This document shows positions 15,789-25,788 of a DNA stretch of 64,000 nt, piece after piece (within the stretch, counting starts at the first letter, position 1; the number at the start of each line of letters is the position of its first letter). The notes below the pieces were generated by a model. That model was not told where the DNA came from, did no database searches, and saw nothing but the letters and a program-made list of their open reading frames with translations. The position numbers were made by a program, and so were the translations under genes. Source of the stretch: LMUY01 sp965198565 (GTDB lineage Bacteria > Pseudomonadota > Alphaproteobacteria > Acetobacterales > Acetobacteraceae); NCBI GenBank assembly GCA_965198565.1, contig OZ240665.1, positions 4,588,001-4,652,000 of the forward strand. Direction: 5' to 3'.

Positions 15789-16350
15789 GGCTTCGCCCGA
15801 GGCTCGATCACAGCCCAGCGGGAACTCACCAGCGTTGAACCATGTGACGCTGACGCCTACCGATCAAATCGCGGAGCACGTCGCACTCCTCACCGAAGTG
15901 CAAACTCTCGCAGCCTATATTGATCGCACCAGGCGGGAAATCGCCGCTCTGGGAGTAGACCGGGTTGTGAAGTCGCACGTCGTTACCGCTACCGACGAAC
16001 TCGACGCGATCGTCATGCACACGGCGGCTGCGACAACGACGATACTCGATGCGTGCGAAGTTCTAGATAGCGCGTCATCCACCGACAGCTACTACGTCAC
16101 TTCGGCTGCGACCGCAAGAATATATGAGGCGTGTTCGTTCCAAGACATTACCGGCCAACGGGTCGGCAAGGTCGTCCAGACGTTGAAGTCGATCGAAGTC
16201 AGGATTGCAGATATCTTGCGGGCGTTCGACAATCCGGCTCGCCCTGAGAGTTCGCCAGAGGAAGACGCAAGAGCCGACAGCCTCCTCAACGGTCCCCAGC
16301 AGCCAGGCGAGGCAATGGACCAGCAAGCCATAGACGCGTTGCTGGAGTAG
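15781..16350 (+). CDS. cheZ: CheY phosphatase CheZ
   Basis: 189 residues, predicted as a long four-helix-bundle hairpin. The catalytic signature is present as SFQDITGQRVGK, with Asp122 and Gln126 matching the D-x-T-G-Q pair of E. coli CheZ (Asp143/Gln147). The extreme C-terminal QQAIDALLE resembles the CheY-binding peptide helix of CheZ. It overlaps cheY, consistent with a dedicated CheY/CheZ pair within the motor operon. Confidence 0.88.
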   Translation: MVEASPEARSQPSGNSPALNHVTLTPTDQIAEHVALLTEVQTLAAYIDRTRREIAALGVDRVVKSHVVTATDELDAIVMHTAAATTTILDACEVLDSASSTDSYYVTSAATARIYEACSFQDITGQRVGKVVQTLKSIEVRIADILRAFDNPARPESSPEEDARADSLLNGPQQPGEAMDQQAIDALLE

Positions 16351-16355
16351 CAAGT

Positions 16356-19322
16356 ATGAGATCCATCCTGTTGGCTCTTCTGCTTATGACCGTCTCGTAC
16401 GCGAACGCGGCGGAACCGGTTAAAGTCCGCTTTGGCATGCACGACCATTTCGATCGCCTCGTGTTCGAATTCCCGGTGGCAACGTCTTTCGAGTTGCAGC
16501 AGGGGGCGGACACGGCAGTGCTGCACTTTGCCAATGGCGGCGACATTCCCAGCCTTCGGGTCGAGTCCCCGACCGTCAAGTCGGTCGTAGGCGGCACCTC
16601 AGTCGCAACCGTAAGTCTCACGCCTGGAACTCAAATCAGTGTTACAGTGCTCGATCGGCGCGTGATACTCGACGCGCGGATGGCAGAGACGCGCCCGCAT
16701 GTCGAGGTGCCCAAAATTGCCAAGACCGCCGTACTACCTGGCTTGAAACATCTCTCGCACGAGGATGCCGTCTCCGCTCCGCAGCCAGCAGCTCCCAATC
16801 GGCCCTCGACAGTGTCCCCCATGCCAACGGCTTCCACGCCAGCGCCCTCCACGCCAGCGCCTGCCACGCCAGCGCCTTCCACGCCAGCGCCTTCCACGCC
16901 AGCGCCTTCCGTGCCAACAGCTTCCGTCGTACCGGCAGAAGCGAGCGCCAAGAGCCCTCCCGACGTCATCCCTGCAACTCCGAATGTTCGTGATAGTCAC
17001 GCGCCTTCTTCCGCAGGTTCTGGCCCGATTCAGACCCAACCTCCGGAGCCAATCTCTATTTCAGCTCTGCCTGCCGTTGCCGTTAAATCGGATCCCGACG
17101 GCAGTGCTATGCTGCTGCCGTTTGGACGGGATGTCGGAGCGGCGGCTTTCCCAAGAGCATCGGAGGCGTGGGTGGTTTTCGACGAGCAGCGACCGTTCGA
17201 TGCCGTTTCGTTCAAGGATCAGCCGGCTTTTTCTGACGCCACTGTTCAGGTGTTCCCGACCGGGACGTTGCTGCGGATACCGCATCGTGGAGATCAAACC
17301 CTATCGCTCCGCCGAACTCAAGAAGGTTGGCTCGTTCGCCTTGGGCACCCAAATCGTCCCTCCAGTCCTTTGCTGCCGGTCGTGCAGGCGAACCGGATCC
17401 TATTGCCCGCCGACAATACGGGACGTGTCGTGACCTTTTCCGACCCTCAGACAGGGCAGAACCTGGAAGTCGCGACACTCCGAACCGCCGGCCCGGGTGT
17501 TCCAGTGATGTACTCTGCCCCGGAGTTTAGCATTCTGCCGAGTTGGCAGGGCGTTGTTGTCGAGCCCCTTTCGGACCGGGTTACCCTGCACAACAGCAGG
17601 GAGGGCGCGGTTATTGATACGGGCGCGGTGTTCTCCGCCGCTGCCGAAAGTGCTCACCCTCTTGCAGATGCTGCCGTCTTGACCCGGCGGTATGATTTTC
17701 CTGCACTGCCGGTGCCGAGTTTGCTGCGCCGGCTGCAAGCTCAGATGGTCGACGAGGGGGCCGCACCAGCGCAGGATCGTCTTGCAACGCGTAAGCTGGC
17801 CGCGCAAACCATGCTCGCGCTCGGCCTAGGCCCTGAGGCGCAATCCTTGCTCAAACTTGCCGAAGCCGACGATCCCCGAGCCGCCGATGATGCCGACTTC
17901 CAGGGTTTGAGTGGGATTGCAGCCCTACTGAGTGATCGCCCCAATGAAGCGGATGGCTTGCTGCGCCCAGAGCTGAACGGCAATGACGAGATTTCGCTGT
18001 GGCGAGCGGTGCTTGCGGCTTCTCGACAGGAAGGATCACCGGAGGCCGCCGCTCTCTTCGCAGCGACGACGAACCTGATCTTGTCATATCCTGCGGCCCT
18101 GCGCGACCGTCTGCTGCCACTCGCGGCGGAGACGATGGCAGCCGGCGGTGCGAAAGCAGCGGCCGACGCACTAATCGCTAAGCTGCCGAACGAGCCTCGT
18201 CTCGCCCTTGCCCGTGCCATCCGCCTAGACAGCGACGGCGATGCCACGGGGGCGTTGACCCTGTATGACGCGCTCGCGTCAAATCGCGACCGCTTGGTAA
18301 GTGCTCGAGCCGCCGCCCGCGCAGTCCGTCTACGACTTGCCAATCACATGATTACTCCTGCCGAAGCGGCGGATCAGTTGGAACGCCATCTGCTGGACTG
18401 GCGGGGCGATAACCGGGAGAGAGATTTACGGCTTGAAGTGGTGGACCTCCGGGCGGAGGCTGGACAGTGGCGACAGGCCTTCAATCTCCTGAAGGAAACG
18501 GCCGCACTTTACCCAGACGACGCCGCGAAGTTTCGCGTTCGCACGACGGAGCTGCTCACGAAGCTACTGCGGGACGATAAAGCGAAGTCGATCTCGCCAC
18601 TCGATCTCGTGACATTGGCGGAGGAGAACGCCGAGGCTGCAGCCCAAGCTGCGCCGGATGACGTGACAGCCCTGTTAGCGGACAAGTTGGCCGCACTTGA
18701 TCTTCCTAATCAGGCAGCTCCTATATTCGAGCGAATGTTGTCTGCCGCTCCATCCGGCATCGCTCGGGCCGCCCTCGGGGCGCGCCTTGCGTCCGTTCGG
18801 CTTGAGGTCGGCAAAGCGGCCGAGGCAGATGCGGCGCTGAAAGCCTCGGACTACCCCGACTTACCGGCCGCATTGAAGGAGCAACGCGCCTTACTCGCTG
18901 CTCGTTGTCGCGCTCAGATGCACGATGTCGCTGGGGCGACAGCAATTTTGGCAGGGCTAGACACGACCGCAGCGGACGATCTCAGGGCTACAATCCTTGC
19001 CACTGCAGGCGACTGGCGTGGCAGTGAAGCGGCTTTGAAGTCGATGGTGAATCGCGTTGTACCAGCTTCGGGCCCGCTCACCACTGAGCAGCAGGACTTG
19101 CTTCTTCGGCTCGCATCGGCTCAAGCTCGGGCCGGAGATGATGAGGGCGCGCGTGAGTTGGGTAATCAAGACGGAGTTCGCATGTCGGGCCCTCGCAATG
19201 ACATGTTCCGGCTCCTGACAGCAGCGCCGGTAAACGGGGTCGCCGACCTTCCCCGCTCTGCCGGTGAGCTGGTCATGGCGCGAGCGATCCCCGCAGGGGT
19301 GGCGGCCTTTGGAAGTCACTAG
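16356..19322 (+). CDS. Large periplasmic TPR-type protein of the flagellar operon
   Basis: 988 residues. A cleavable signal peptide (MRSILLALLLMTVSYANA, cut near Ala18-Ala19) is followed by an AMIN/beta-sandwich-like region (about 20-115), then a Pro/Thr/Ala linker with five near-identical TPAPS repeats (about 162-190). A second beta-rich segment (about 240-430) precedes a long helical-repeat region from about 440 to the end with TPR-like periodicity. It begins 5 nt after cheZ, so it belongs to the motility transcript. Alphaproteobacteria have other periplasmic TPR motility proteins (MotK in rhizobia), an analogy rather than shown homology. A periplasmic scaffold near the motor is the best guess. 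Confidence 0.7.
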   Translation: MRSILLALLLMTVSYANAAEPVKVRFGMHDHFDRLVFEFPVATSFELQQGADTAVLHFANGGDIPSLRVESPTVKSVVGGTSVATVSLTPGTQISVTVLDRRVILDARMAETRPHVEVPKIAKTAVLPGLKHLSHEDAVSAPQPAAPNRPSTVSPMPTASTPAPSTPAPATPAPSTPAPSTPAPSVPTASVVPAEASAKSPPDVIPATPNVRDSHAPSSAGSGPIQTQPPEPISISALPAVAVKSDPDGSAMLLPFGRDVGAAAFPRASEAWVVFDEQRPFDAVSFKDQPAFSDATVQVFPTGTLLRIPHRGDQTLSLRRTQEGWLVRLGHPNRPSSPLLPVVQANRILLPADNTGRVVTFSDPQTGQNLEVATLRTAGPGVPVMYSAPEFSILPSWQGVVVEPLSDRVTLHNSREGAVIDTGAVFSAAAESAHPLADAAVLTRRYDFPALPVPSLLRRLQAQMVDEGAAPAQDRLATRKLAAQTMLALGLGPEAQSLLKLAEADDPRAADDADFQGLSGIAALLSDRPNEADGLLRPELNGNDEISLWRAVLAASRQEGSPEAAALFAATTNLILSYPAALRDRLLPLAAETMAAGGAKAAADALIAKLPNEPRLALARAIRLDSDGDATGALTLYDALASNRDRLVSARAAARAVRLRLANHMITPAEAADQLERHLLDWRGDNRERDLRLEVVDLRAEAGQWRQAFNLLKETAALYPDDAAKFRVRTTELLTKLLRDDKAKSISPLDLVTLAEENAEAAAQAAPDDVTALLADKLAALDLPNQAAPIFERMLSAAPSGIARAALGARLASVRLEVGKAAEADAALKASDYPDLPAALKEQRALLAARCRAQMHDVAGATAILAGLDTTAADDLRATILATAGDWRGSEAALKSMVNRVVPASGPLTTEQQDLLLRLASAQARAGDDEGARELGNQDGVRMSGPRNDMFRLLTAAPVNGVADLPRSAGELVMARAIPAGVAAFGSH

Positions 19323-19392
19323 GTAGATCGGGTATGACCCGAATGGTCCGCCGCTGATGGACACCTCAGCCCAGGGAGCCGATCGGCACGCC

Positions 19393-19446
19393 AAACCCAG
19401 TCCAGCTAAACCCAGTCCAGCTAAACCCAGTCCAGCCAAACCAGGC
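19393..19446. repeat. 15-bp tandem repeat, three copies
   Basis: A unit close to ACCCAGTCCAGCTAA repeats three times, the last copy with one change (CCAGCCAA), in the gap between the TPR gene and the DsbA-like gene. The rest of this 250-nt gap (19323-19577) shows no gene. Confidence 0.75.
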
Positions 19447-19577
19447 CCACTGCTCTACGCCAGCACCCGCCAACCGGCTCAAACCACCCCTGCCACCCGC
19501 CCCTGACTTCCACACCCTCCGCAGTGTAGGCTCCCCCCGGCGACGCACCGATGCGCCGCGACTCGGTTGGACCCTGT

Positions 19578-20207
19578 ATGAGGCACCCTATGCTGCTCAC
19601 CCGACGCATCCTGATCGCCGCCACCGCAAGCCTCACCGCCGCCCCCAGCCTGCGGCCCGCCCAAACCCGCGCCGCCGAGACCGACCCGCGGATGAGCCCG
19701 CGCACGCTCGGCCAAAGCACCGCCCCGGTCACCATTCAGGAGTGGTTTTCGCTCACCTGCACCCATTGCGCCGCCTGGTCCATCAAGGTGTTCCCCGAGG
19801 TGCAGGACAAGCTGATCAAGGCCGGCAAGGTCTTCTACATCTATCGGGATTTCCCGCTCGACCAAGTGGCGCTCACCGCCGCCATGGTCGCTCGCGCCCT
19901 GCCGCCGGGCCGCTACGAGGCCTTCGTCAACACCCTGCTCGCCAGCCAGGACCGCTGGGCCTTCGCCCGCGGGGTCGACACCACCGAGGAAATCTTCAAG
20001 CGTGCCGCCCTGGCCGGCATGCCGCGCTCCGTGTTCGAGGCCACGGTGAACGACCAGGGTCTGCGTGACGCCATCCTGGCCGAGCAGCAGATGGGCGAGA
20101 CCAAATACAAGGTGGACAGCACCCCCACCTTCGTCATCAACGAGAAGCCCCATGCCGGCGAGCAGAGCTACGACGCCATCGCCAGCATGGTCGCCGCCGC
20201 CGCGTAA
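19578..20207 (+). CDS. DsbA-family thiol:disulfide oxidoreductase
   Basis: 209 residues from the ATG at 19578; starts at 19551 or 19590 are also possible. A Tat/Sec-like N-terminus (LTRRILIAATASLTAAPS) indicates export. The thioredoxin-fold active site is SLTCTHCAAW with Cys61-x-x-Cys64, and the cis-Pro loop is STPTFVI near the C-terminus. The inserted helical domain contains FPLDQVALTAAM. It probably oxidises or isomerises exported proteins. It is followed 7 nt later by the smc start, an arrangement where smc and a DsbA-like gene share a transcript. Confidence 0.88.
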   Translation: MRHPMLLTRRILIAATASLTAAPSLRPAQTRAAETDPRMSPRTLGQSTAPVTIQEWFSLTCTHCAAWSIKVFPEVQDKLIKAGKVFYIYRDFPLDQVALTAAMVARALPPGRYEAFVNTLLASQDRWAFARGVDTTEEIFKRAALAGMPRSVFEATVNDQGLRDAILAEQQMGETKYKVDSTPTFVINEKPHAGEQSYDAIASMVAAAA

Positions 20208-20214
20208 GCCCTCC

Positions 20215-23200
20215 TTGCCCGTCGCGTTCACCCGGCTGCGCATCGCCGGCTTCAAGAGCTTCGCCGAGCCGCAAACGGTGGAGATCCTGCCGGGGCTGAC
20301 CGGGGTGGTCGGCCCCAATGGCTGCGGCAAGTCCAACGTGGTGGAGGCCCTGCGCTGGGCCATGGGCGAAACCAGCGCCCGCTCCCTGCGCGGCGGCGAG
20401 ATGGACGACGTGATCTTCGCCGGGTCGATCGGCCGGCCCAGCCGCAACCTCGCCGAGGTGGTGGTGACACTCGAGGAGGCGGTGGGCACGGCGCCGCCGC
20501 CGTTCCACGAGGCGCCGGAACTGCAGATCAGCCGCAAGATCGAGCGCGGCGCCGGCAGCACCTTCCGCGTCAACGGCCGCGAGGCGCGGGCGCGGGACGT
20601 GCAGACCCTGTTCGCCGACCTGGCGAGCGGGGCGCGTTCCTCGGCGATGGTGAGCCAGGGCCGGGTCGGCACCATCATCAACGCCCGGCCAGACGAGCGG
20701 CGCCTGGTGCTCGAGGAAGCGGCGGGCATCACCGGGCTGCACGCGCGGCGGCACGAGGCGGAGCTGAAGCTGCGCGCGGCGGAGGCCAACCTCGAGCGGG
20801 CGCAGGATTTGCGCACTCAGTTGGAGGGCCAATTGGCGGCGCTGCAGAAGCAGGCGCGGCAGGCCCTTCGCTGGCGCACGCTCTCCACCACGGTGAAAGA
20901 GGCGGAGGCGGAGCTGCTGGCCATCGCGCGTTCCCGGGTGGAGGCGGAGCGGGAGGCCGCCGCCACCGCCGCCGCCGCCGCCCGCGCCACCCTGGCCTCC
21001 GCTGGCCAAGCCGCCGCCGATGCCGGCCGCGCCGAAGCCGAGACCGCCACCGCCCTGCCGCCCTTACGCGAGGCCGAGGCCACCGCCCGGACGGCGCTCG
21101 AGCGGCTCCGGGTGGTGCGCGAGCAGATGGCGGCCGAGGTGGCCCGTGCTCGCGACGCGCTGGCCGCCGCCACCGCCCGGCAGGCGCAGGTGGCGCGGGA
21201 CCTGGCGCATGCCGAGCGCACCCGCGCCGAAGCCGACGCCGCCGCGTCCCGCCTGGCCGCCGAGCGTGACCGCCTGCGCGCCGCCGAAGCCGAGGCCCCC
21301 GCCCGCCTGGCCGCCGCGCAGACCGAACTGGCCGCCGCGTCCGACGCAGCGCGCGAGGCCGAGACCGCCGCCAACCGCGCCACCGAGCGCGCCGCCGAGC
21401 TCACCGCCACCAGCCAATCCCTCACCCAGGCGCTCGCCCAGGCCGAGGCGCGGGCCAAGCGCTTGGCCGGCCAATCGGCTCAGCTTCGTGCCGACCGCGA
21501 CCGCGCCGCCGCCGCCCGCATCGACCCGGCGGCCCTCGCCAACCTCGCCGCCGCCGCCGCCCAATCCGCCGCCGACGCCGCCGCGTCCCGTCACGCGCAA
21601 GAGGCCGCCGAGCAGGCCCGCGCCGCCGCCGCCGCCGCCGCCAGCGCCGCCCGCCAACGCGACGCGACCGACGCTGCCGCCCTGGCCAAGCTCACCGCGC
21701 AGACGGCAGCTCTGGCCGAGGTGCTGGGCGTGAAAGATGGCGAGCGCTGGCCCCCCATGGTGGACGCGCTGAGCGTCCCGGCCGGGCTGGAAGCCGCCTT
21801 GGGCGCCGCCTTGGGCGAGGAGCTGGGCGCCGCCGCCGACCCCGCCGCCGCCCGGCATTGGCGCGAGCTGCCGCCGCTCGCCGCCCCCATCCTGCCGGCC
21901 GAAGCCCTGAGCAGCCTGGTCTCCGCGCCGCCCACCTTGCAGCGCGCGCTCTGCGGCATCGGCCTGGTGGAAAGCGAGGCCGAGGGTGACGCCAAACAGC
22001 CGCACCTGCTGGCCGGCCAAGCCCTGGTGTCCCGTGCCGGGGGGGTGTGGCGCTGGGACGGCTACACCGTGCGCGCCGGCACCCCCACGCCCGCCGCCAT
22101 CCGGCTGCAGCAGCGCAACCGCTTGAACGCCCTGCGTGCCGACCTCGCCCAGGCCCGCGAGGCCGCCGCCCAATCCGCCGCCGTGCGCGCCGCCGCCGAC
22201 GCCGCCGACCGGGACGCCGCCGCTGCCGATGCCGCCGCCCGAGCGACCCGGCGTGACGCCGAGGCCCGCGCCGCGACGCAGCACTCCGAGCATGCCCGCC
22301 TGGCCACGCGCGCGGAGCAGGCCGACGCGCAACTGGCGGCGCTCGAAGCCCAATTGGGCCGCCTCCACCCCGAGGCAGAAGACGCCGCCGCCGCACTCGC
22401 CGCGCTCCAAGCCGAGCGCGCCCGGCTGCCAGACCTCACGGTCCTGCGCGCCGCCGTCGACCGCGCCCGCAGCGCCCTTGCCGCCGCCCGCGCCCGCGAC
22501 GCCGCCGCCCAGGCGGCGCAGCGCGACGCCGAACGCGACGCCGGCGCCCGCCGCTCAAGGCTGCAGACGCTCGAGGCCGACCTCGCGAACCAGGCCCTGC
22601 GCAGCGCCGACGCCAGCGGGCGGGAGACCGACCTGCGGGCTCGCGCCGCCGAGGCCAGCGCCGAAGCGGCGGCCCTGGGCAACGCTCCCGCCGCCATCGC
22701 CGAGCAGGCCGCGGAGGCCACCGCAGCGCTCGCGGCGGCCGAGGCCGAGCACCGCCGGGTCGCAGCGGCGGTGGAGGCGGCCAGCCGGGCCAGCACCCAG
22801 GCCGCCGCCGCCGCCCGCGCCGCCGAAGCCGCCCAGGCCCAGGCGCGGGAGGACCTGGTGCGCGCGGAAGCGGCGGCCGCGCAGGACGGTGGCCGAACGC
22901 ATCCTCGAGCGGCTCGGCGCCAACGCGGCGCTCCCCCCTGCCCCGGCCGACCTCTCCGAAGCGGCCGAAGAGCGCGCCCGCCGCAAGCTCGACCGCCTCG
23001 CCCGCGAGCGCGAGGATATCGGCCCGGTGAACCTGCGCGCGGCGGCCGAGGCGGCGGAGATGGAGGCGCGCATCGCCGGCATGGAGGCGGAAAAGGCCGA
23101 GCTGAACACCGCCATCGCCAAGCTGCGCGGCTCCATCGGCCACATCAACCGCGAGGGCCGCGAGCGGCTCGGCCAGGTGTTCGCCGAGGTGGACCGCCAC

Positions 23201-23656
23201 TTCCAGGCGCTGTTCGGCCGCATGTTCGGCGGCGGCCGGGCCCACCTGGCGCTGGTTGGCTCCGACGACCCGCTGGAGGCCGGGCTCGAAATCTACGCCC
23301 AACCCCCGGGCAAGAAGCTGGCCACTCTCTCGCTGCTCTCCGGCGGCGAGCAGGCCCTGACCGCGCTGTCCCTGATCTTCGCCGTGTTCCGCTGCAACCC
23401 GGCGCCGATCTGCGTGCTCGACGAGGTGGACGCCCCGCTCGACGACGCCAACGTGGAGCGTTTCTGCACCCTGCTGGCCGAGATGGTGCGCGAGACCGGC
23501 ACGCGCTTCCTGGTGGTCACGCACCACCACCTGACGATGGCGCGGATGGACCGGCTGTATGGCGTGACGATGCAGGAGCGCGGCGTGTCGCGGCTGCTGT
23601 CGGTCGACCTGGCGCGCGCGGCGGCGATGGTGGACCAGCGCGTGGCCGCGGAATAG
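20215..23656 (+). pseudogene. smc: Chromosome segregation protein SMC, reading frame disrupted
   Basis: The start is TTG at 20215, giving the family N-terminus (M)PVAFTRLRIAGFKSFAEP. Walker A is GVVGPNGCGKSN, followed by the coiled coil, a Gly-containing hinge (about 22,030-22,090) and the second coil. Up to about 22,880 the gene reads in one frame. From about 22,890 homology continues in the +1 frame with TVAERILERLGANA, EDIGPVNLRAAAE, the signature LSLLSGGEQALTALSLIFA and Walker B PICVLDEVDAPLDD, ending at 23656. So one base is inserted (or two deleted) between about 22,878 and 22,895, in GCG-rich sequence. SMC with ScpAB organises chromosomes, and a true null would be surprising, so a sequencing error is a serious alternative. 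The intact product would be about 1,146 residues. Confidence 0.9.
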
Positions 23657-23712
23657 CCGTTGCGGCTTGCGAGCACGGGTTGAGGGCTGGAGCAGTTGGT
23701 ATAGGTAAAGCC

Positions 23713-25788
23713 ATGTCTCCGACTCGGCCCGTCCCAGCATTCATCTCCTATGCGATCGCGCTGGGAATTGGCCTGTGCTTCGTGTTCTGGCTGGTTGCAC
23801 CCGATGTCATGGTCCCGCTCCACCCGCTGCACGCGGCCGCCGTGGAGGACCGGGCCCAGTCCATCATCGGGCAGCGCTACTTCCTGCGGGATGCCTGGCG
23901 CTGGCCGCTGCTGCACGTCGCGCAGCTCGATTGGCCGACGGGGCTCAGCATCGGGCTGACCGACAGCATCCCGATCATTATGCTGCCGCTCAAGCTGGTG
24001 CGCGCCTGGCTGCCCCCCGGCTTCTACGTGCAGGACGGCTGGCTGGCCATCGCCTGGGCGGTGCAGCCGGCCGCGGCGGTGTTCGCGCTGCGCAGCATGG
24101 GGGAGCGGCGGCTCGTCGCAGCGCTCTGCGTCGGCGTGCTGTCGCTCAGCCTGCCGAGCCTGCTCGTGCGCGATGGCCAGATGTCGCTATGCACTCACGC
24201 GCTGATCCTTTGGGCGATCGGCTTGTATTTCCGCGGCGTGCAGGCGCCGACGGCCGTGCGCGGGATGGCCTGAGTCGTGCTGCTGGCGGCCTGCGTGCTC
24301 GTCCACCCCTACCTCCTGGCGATGGCAGCCGGCGTGCTCGGGGCCGTCCCGCTGTCGCTGCTGTTGCGCTACGACCGGCGGTGGCGTGCTGCCGCGCTTT
24401 GGTTCGCCGCAGCGCTCGCCGTGGCGGCGGGGCTCGCCTTGGGCGTGGGCTTCGGCGGCGCATCCTATATCGGCGGCTACGGCGTGTTCTCGATGAACCT
24501 GCTGAGCCCGGTGCTGCCGTCATGGTCCTGGCTGTTCGGCCACCACGATATCGACGCGACGGGCGGGCAGGCCTTCGAAGGGGGGCAGTATCTGGGCGCG
24601 GGCCTGTTGCTGCTCTGCGTGGTGGCGGCCGGTGCGTTGGCGGCGCGGCGGGCGCGGCTGGCATGGCGGCGCCATCTTGGCCTGGCGGCCATGGTGGCGG
24701 GAATGGTGCTGTTTGCCCTGTCCAACAAGGTCTATGCCGGCCACCTGCTTGTCCTCGACTACCATCATCCCCCGGCCTTTTTGACCCAATTCCGCGCCTC
24801 CGGCCGGTTCTTCTGGCCCGCCAGCTACCTCATCCTGCTGACCGGCGTGGTCTGCGTCATGCGCGCGCTGCCGCTGTGGGCGGCGGCGGCGGTGCTGCTG
24901 GGCGTGACCGCGCTGCAGGCCGCCGACACCACGGGTTTGCGCAACGGCGACTGGACACGGGGGCATAGCGGCCCCGAGGCCTGGTCGATCGACGCCGCAA
25001 CCCTCCGGCCGGTGCTGGCCCGCCACACGCTGCTGACCATCTGGCCCACCTTCGACTGCGGCGCACGGGTGGTGCGGGACCCGGCCTATCTCCAACTGCT
25101 GCTGCTCGGGTCGGAGACGGGCATCCGCACCAACACGATGTATTCCGCGCGCCTGGTCGGGCACACCCAGTGCGACCCGGTCGCCACGCTGAGCGGCCCC
25201 TGGCAGCCGCATGAGCTGCGCGTGCTGATGCCCTACACGTCCGCCGGGCAGCATGCGCTGGTGCCCGGCGGGGACCGGCTGTGCCATCGCTTAGCGGGCA
25301 CCATCGCCTGCTCGGCCGACGACGACCCGGCGCTGCTCGATGCGCCCGGCGTCGACTGGCCGGCGTTCCCGATCGGCCAAACCATCGCCCCCGGCGACGA
25401 GCCGCTCGAGAATGGCCGGGTGGCAGGCTGGGGCGAGGGCACGCCGCAGGGCATCTGGACGATCGGCCCGGTCGCCTCGCTTCGGTTCAAGCGGCCGCAA
25501 TCCGACACGCAGGCTGCCGTGCTGACCGCGCAGGTGTTCGCCGTGGCGCCGGCCGCCGGCGGGACGCAGACCGTCCGCGTGTTTGCCAACGATGCGCTGG
25601 TCGCCACCTGGGTGCTGCCGGACATCGCCCAGTCGGAGGTGCATGCCGTGCTGCCGGCCACGGATGCCCCGCTCACCTCGCTGCGGTTCGAGATCGCGCA
25701 GCCGACGCGGCCGATCGACCGTCACATGAACTTCGACGAGCGGCCGCTCGGGTTCTACCTGAAGAGCCTGCGGCTCGACCCGCAATGA
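23713..25788 (+). pseudogene. DUF6311-type polytopic membrane protein, split by an in-frame TGA
   Basis: One frame runs from ATG 23713 to 25788, interrupted only by TGA at 24271-24273 (after TAVRGMA). Homology-like membrane sequence continues immediately as LLAACVLVHPYLLAMA. The first part (187 aa) has about four membrane helices, and the second (503 aa) has about six more and then a periplasmic-type beta-rich C-terminus. The RDGQMSLCTHALIL and QFRASGRFFWP segments resemble DUF6311/GT-C-like proteins of polysaccharide or O-antigen loci. The downstream glycosyltransferase start overlaps the stop (ATGA), so they are an operon. A stop mutation or a single-base sequencing error are equally possible. 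Confidence 0.75.

Noticed and set aside
16840..16930. Short repeats resembling a CRISPR or minisatellite
   Set aside because: The repeats are in frame inside the TPR protein and encode TPAPS. There are no spacers and no cas genes.
22136..23656. Separate gene starting at 22136 encoding the SMC C-terminal half
   Set aside because: The first 250 codons of that frame are Pro/Arg nonsense antisense to the SMC coiled coil. Homology begins only near 22,890, after the frameshift.
24271..24273. UGA as selenocysteine in the DUF6311 gene
   Set aside because: No Sec-insertion-like hairpin was seen just after the TGA, and the family is not a selenoprotein family. A point change or error is simpler.
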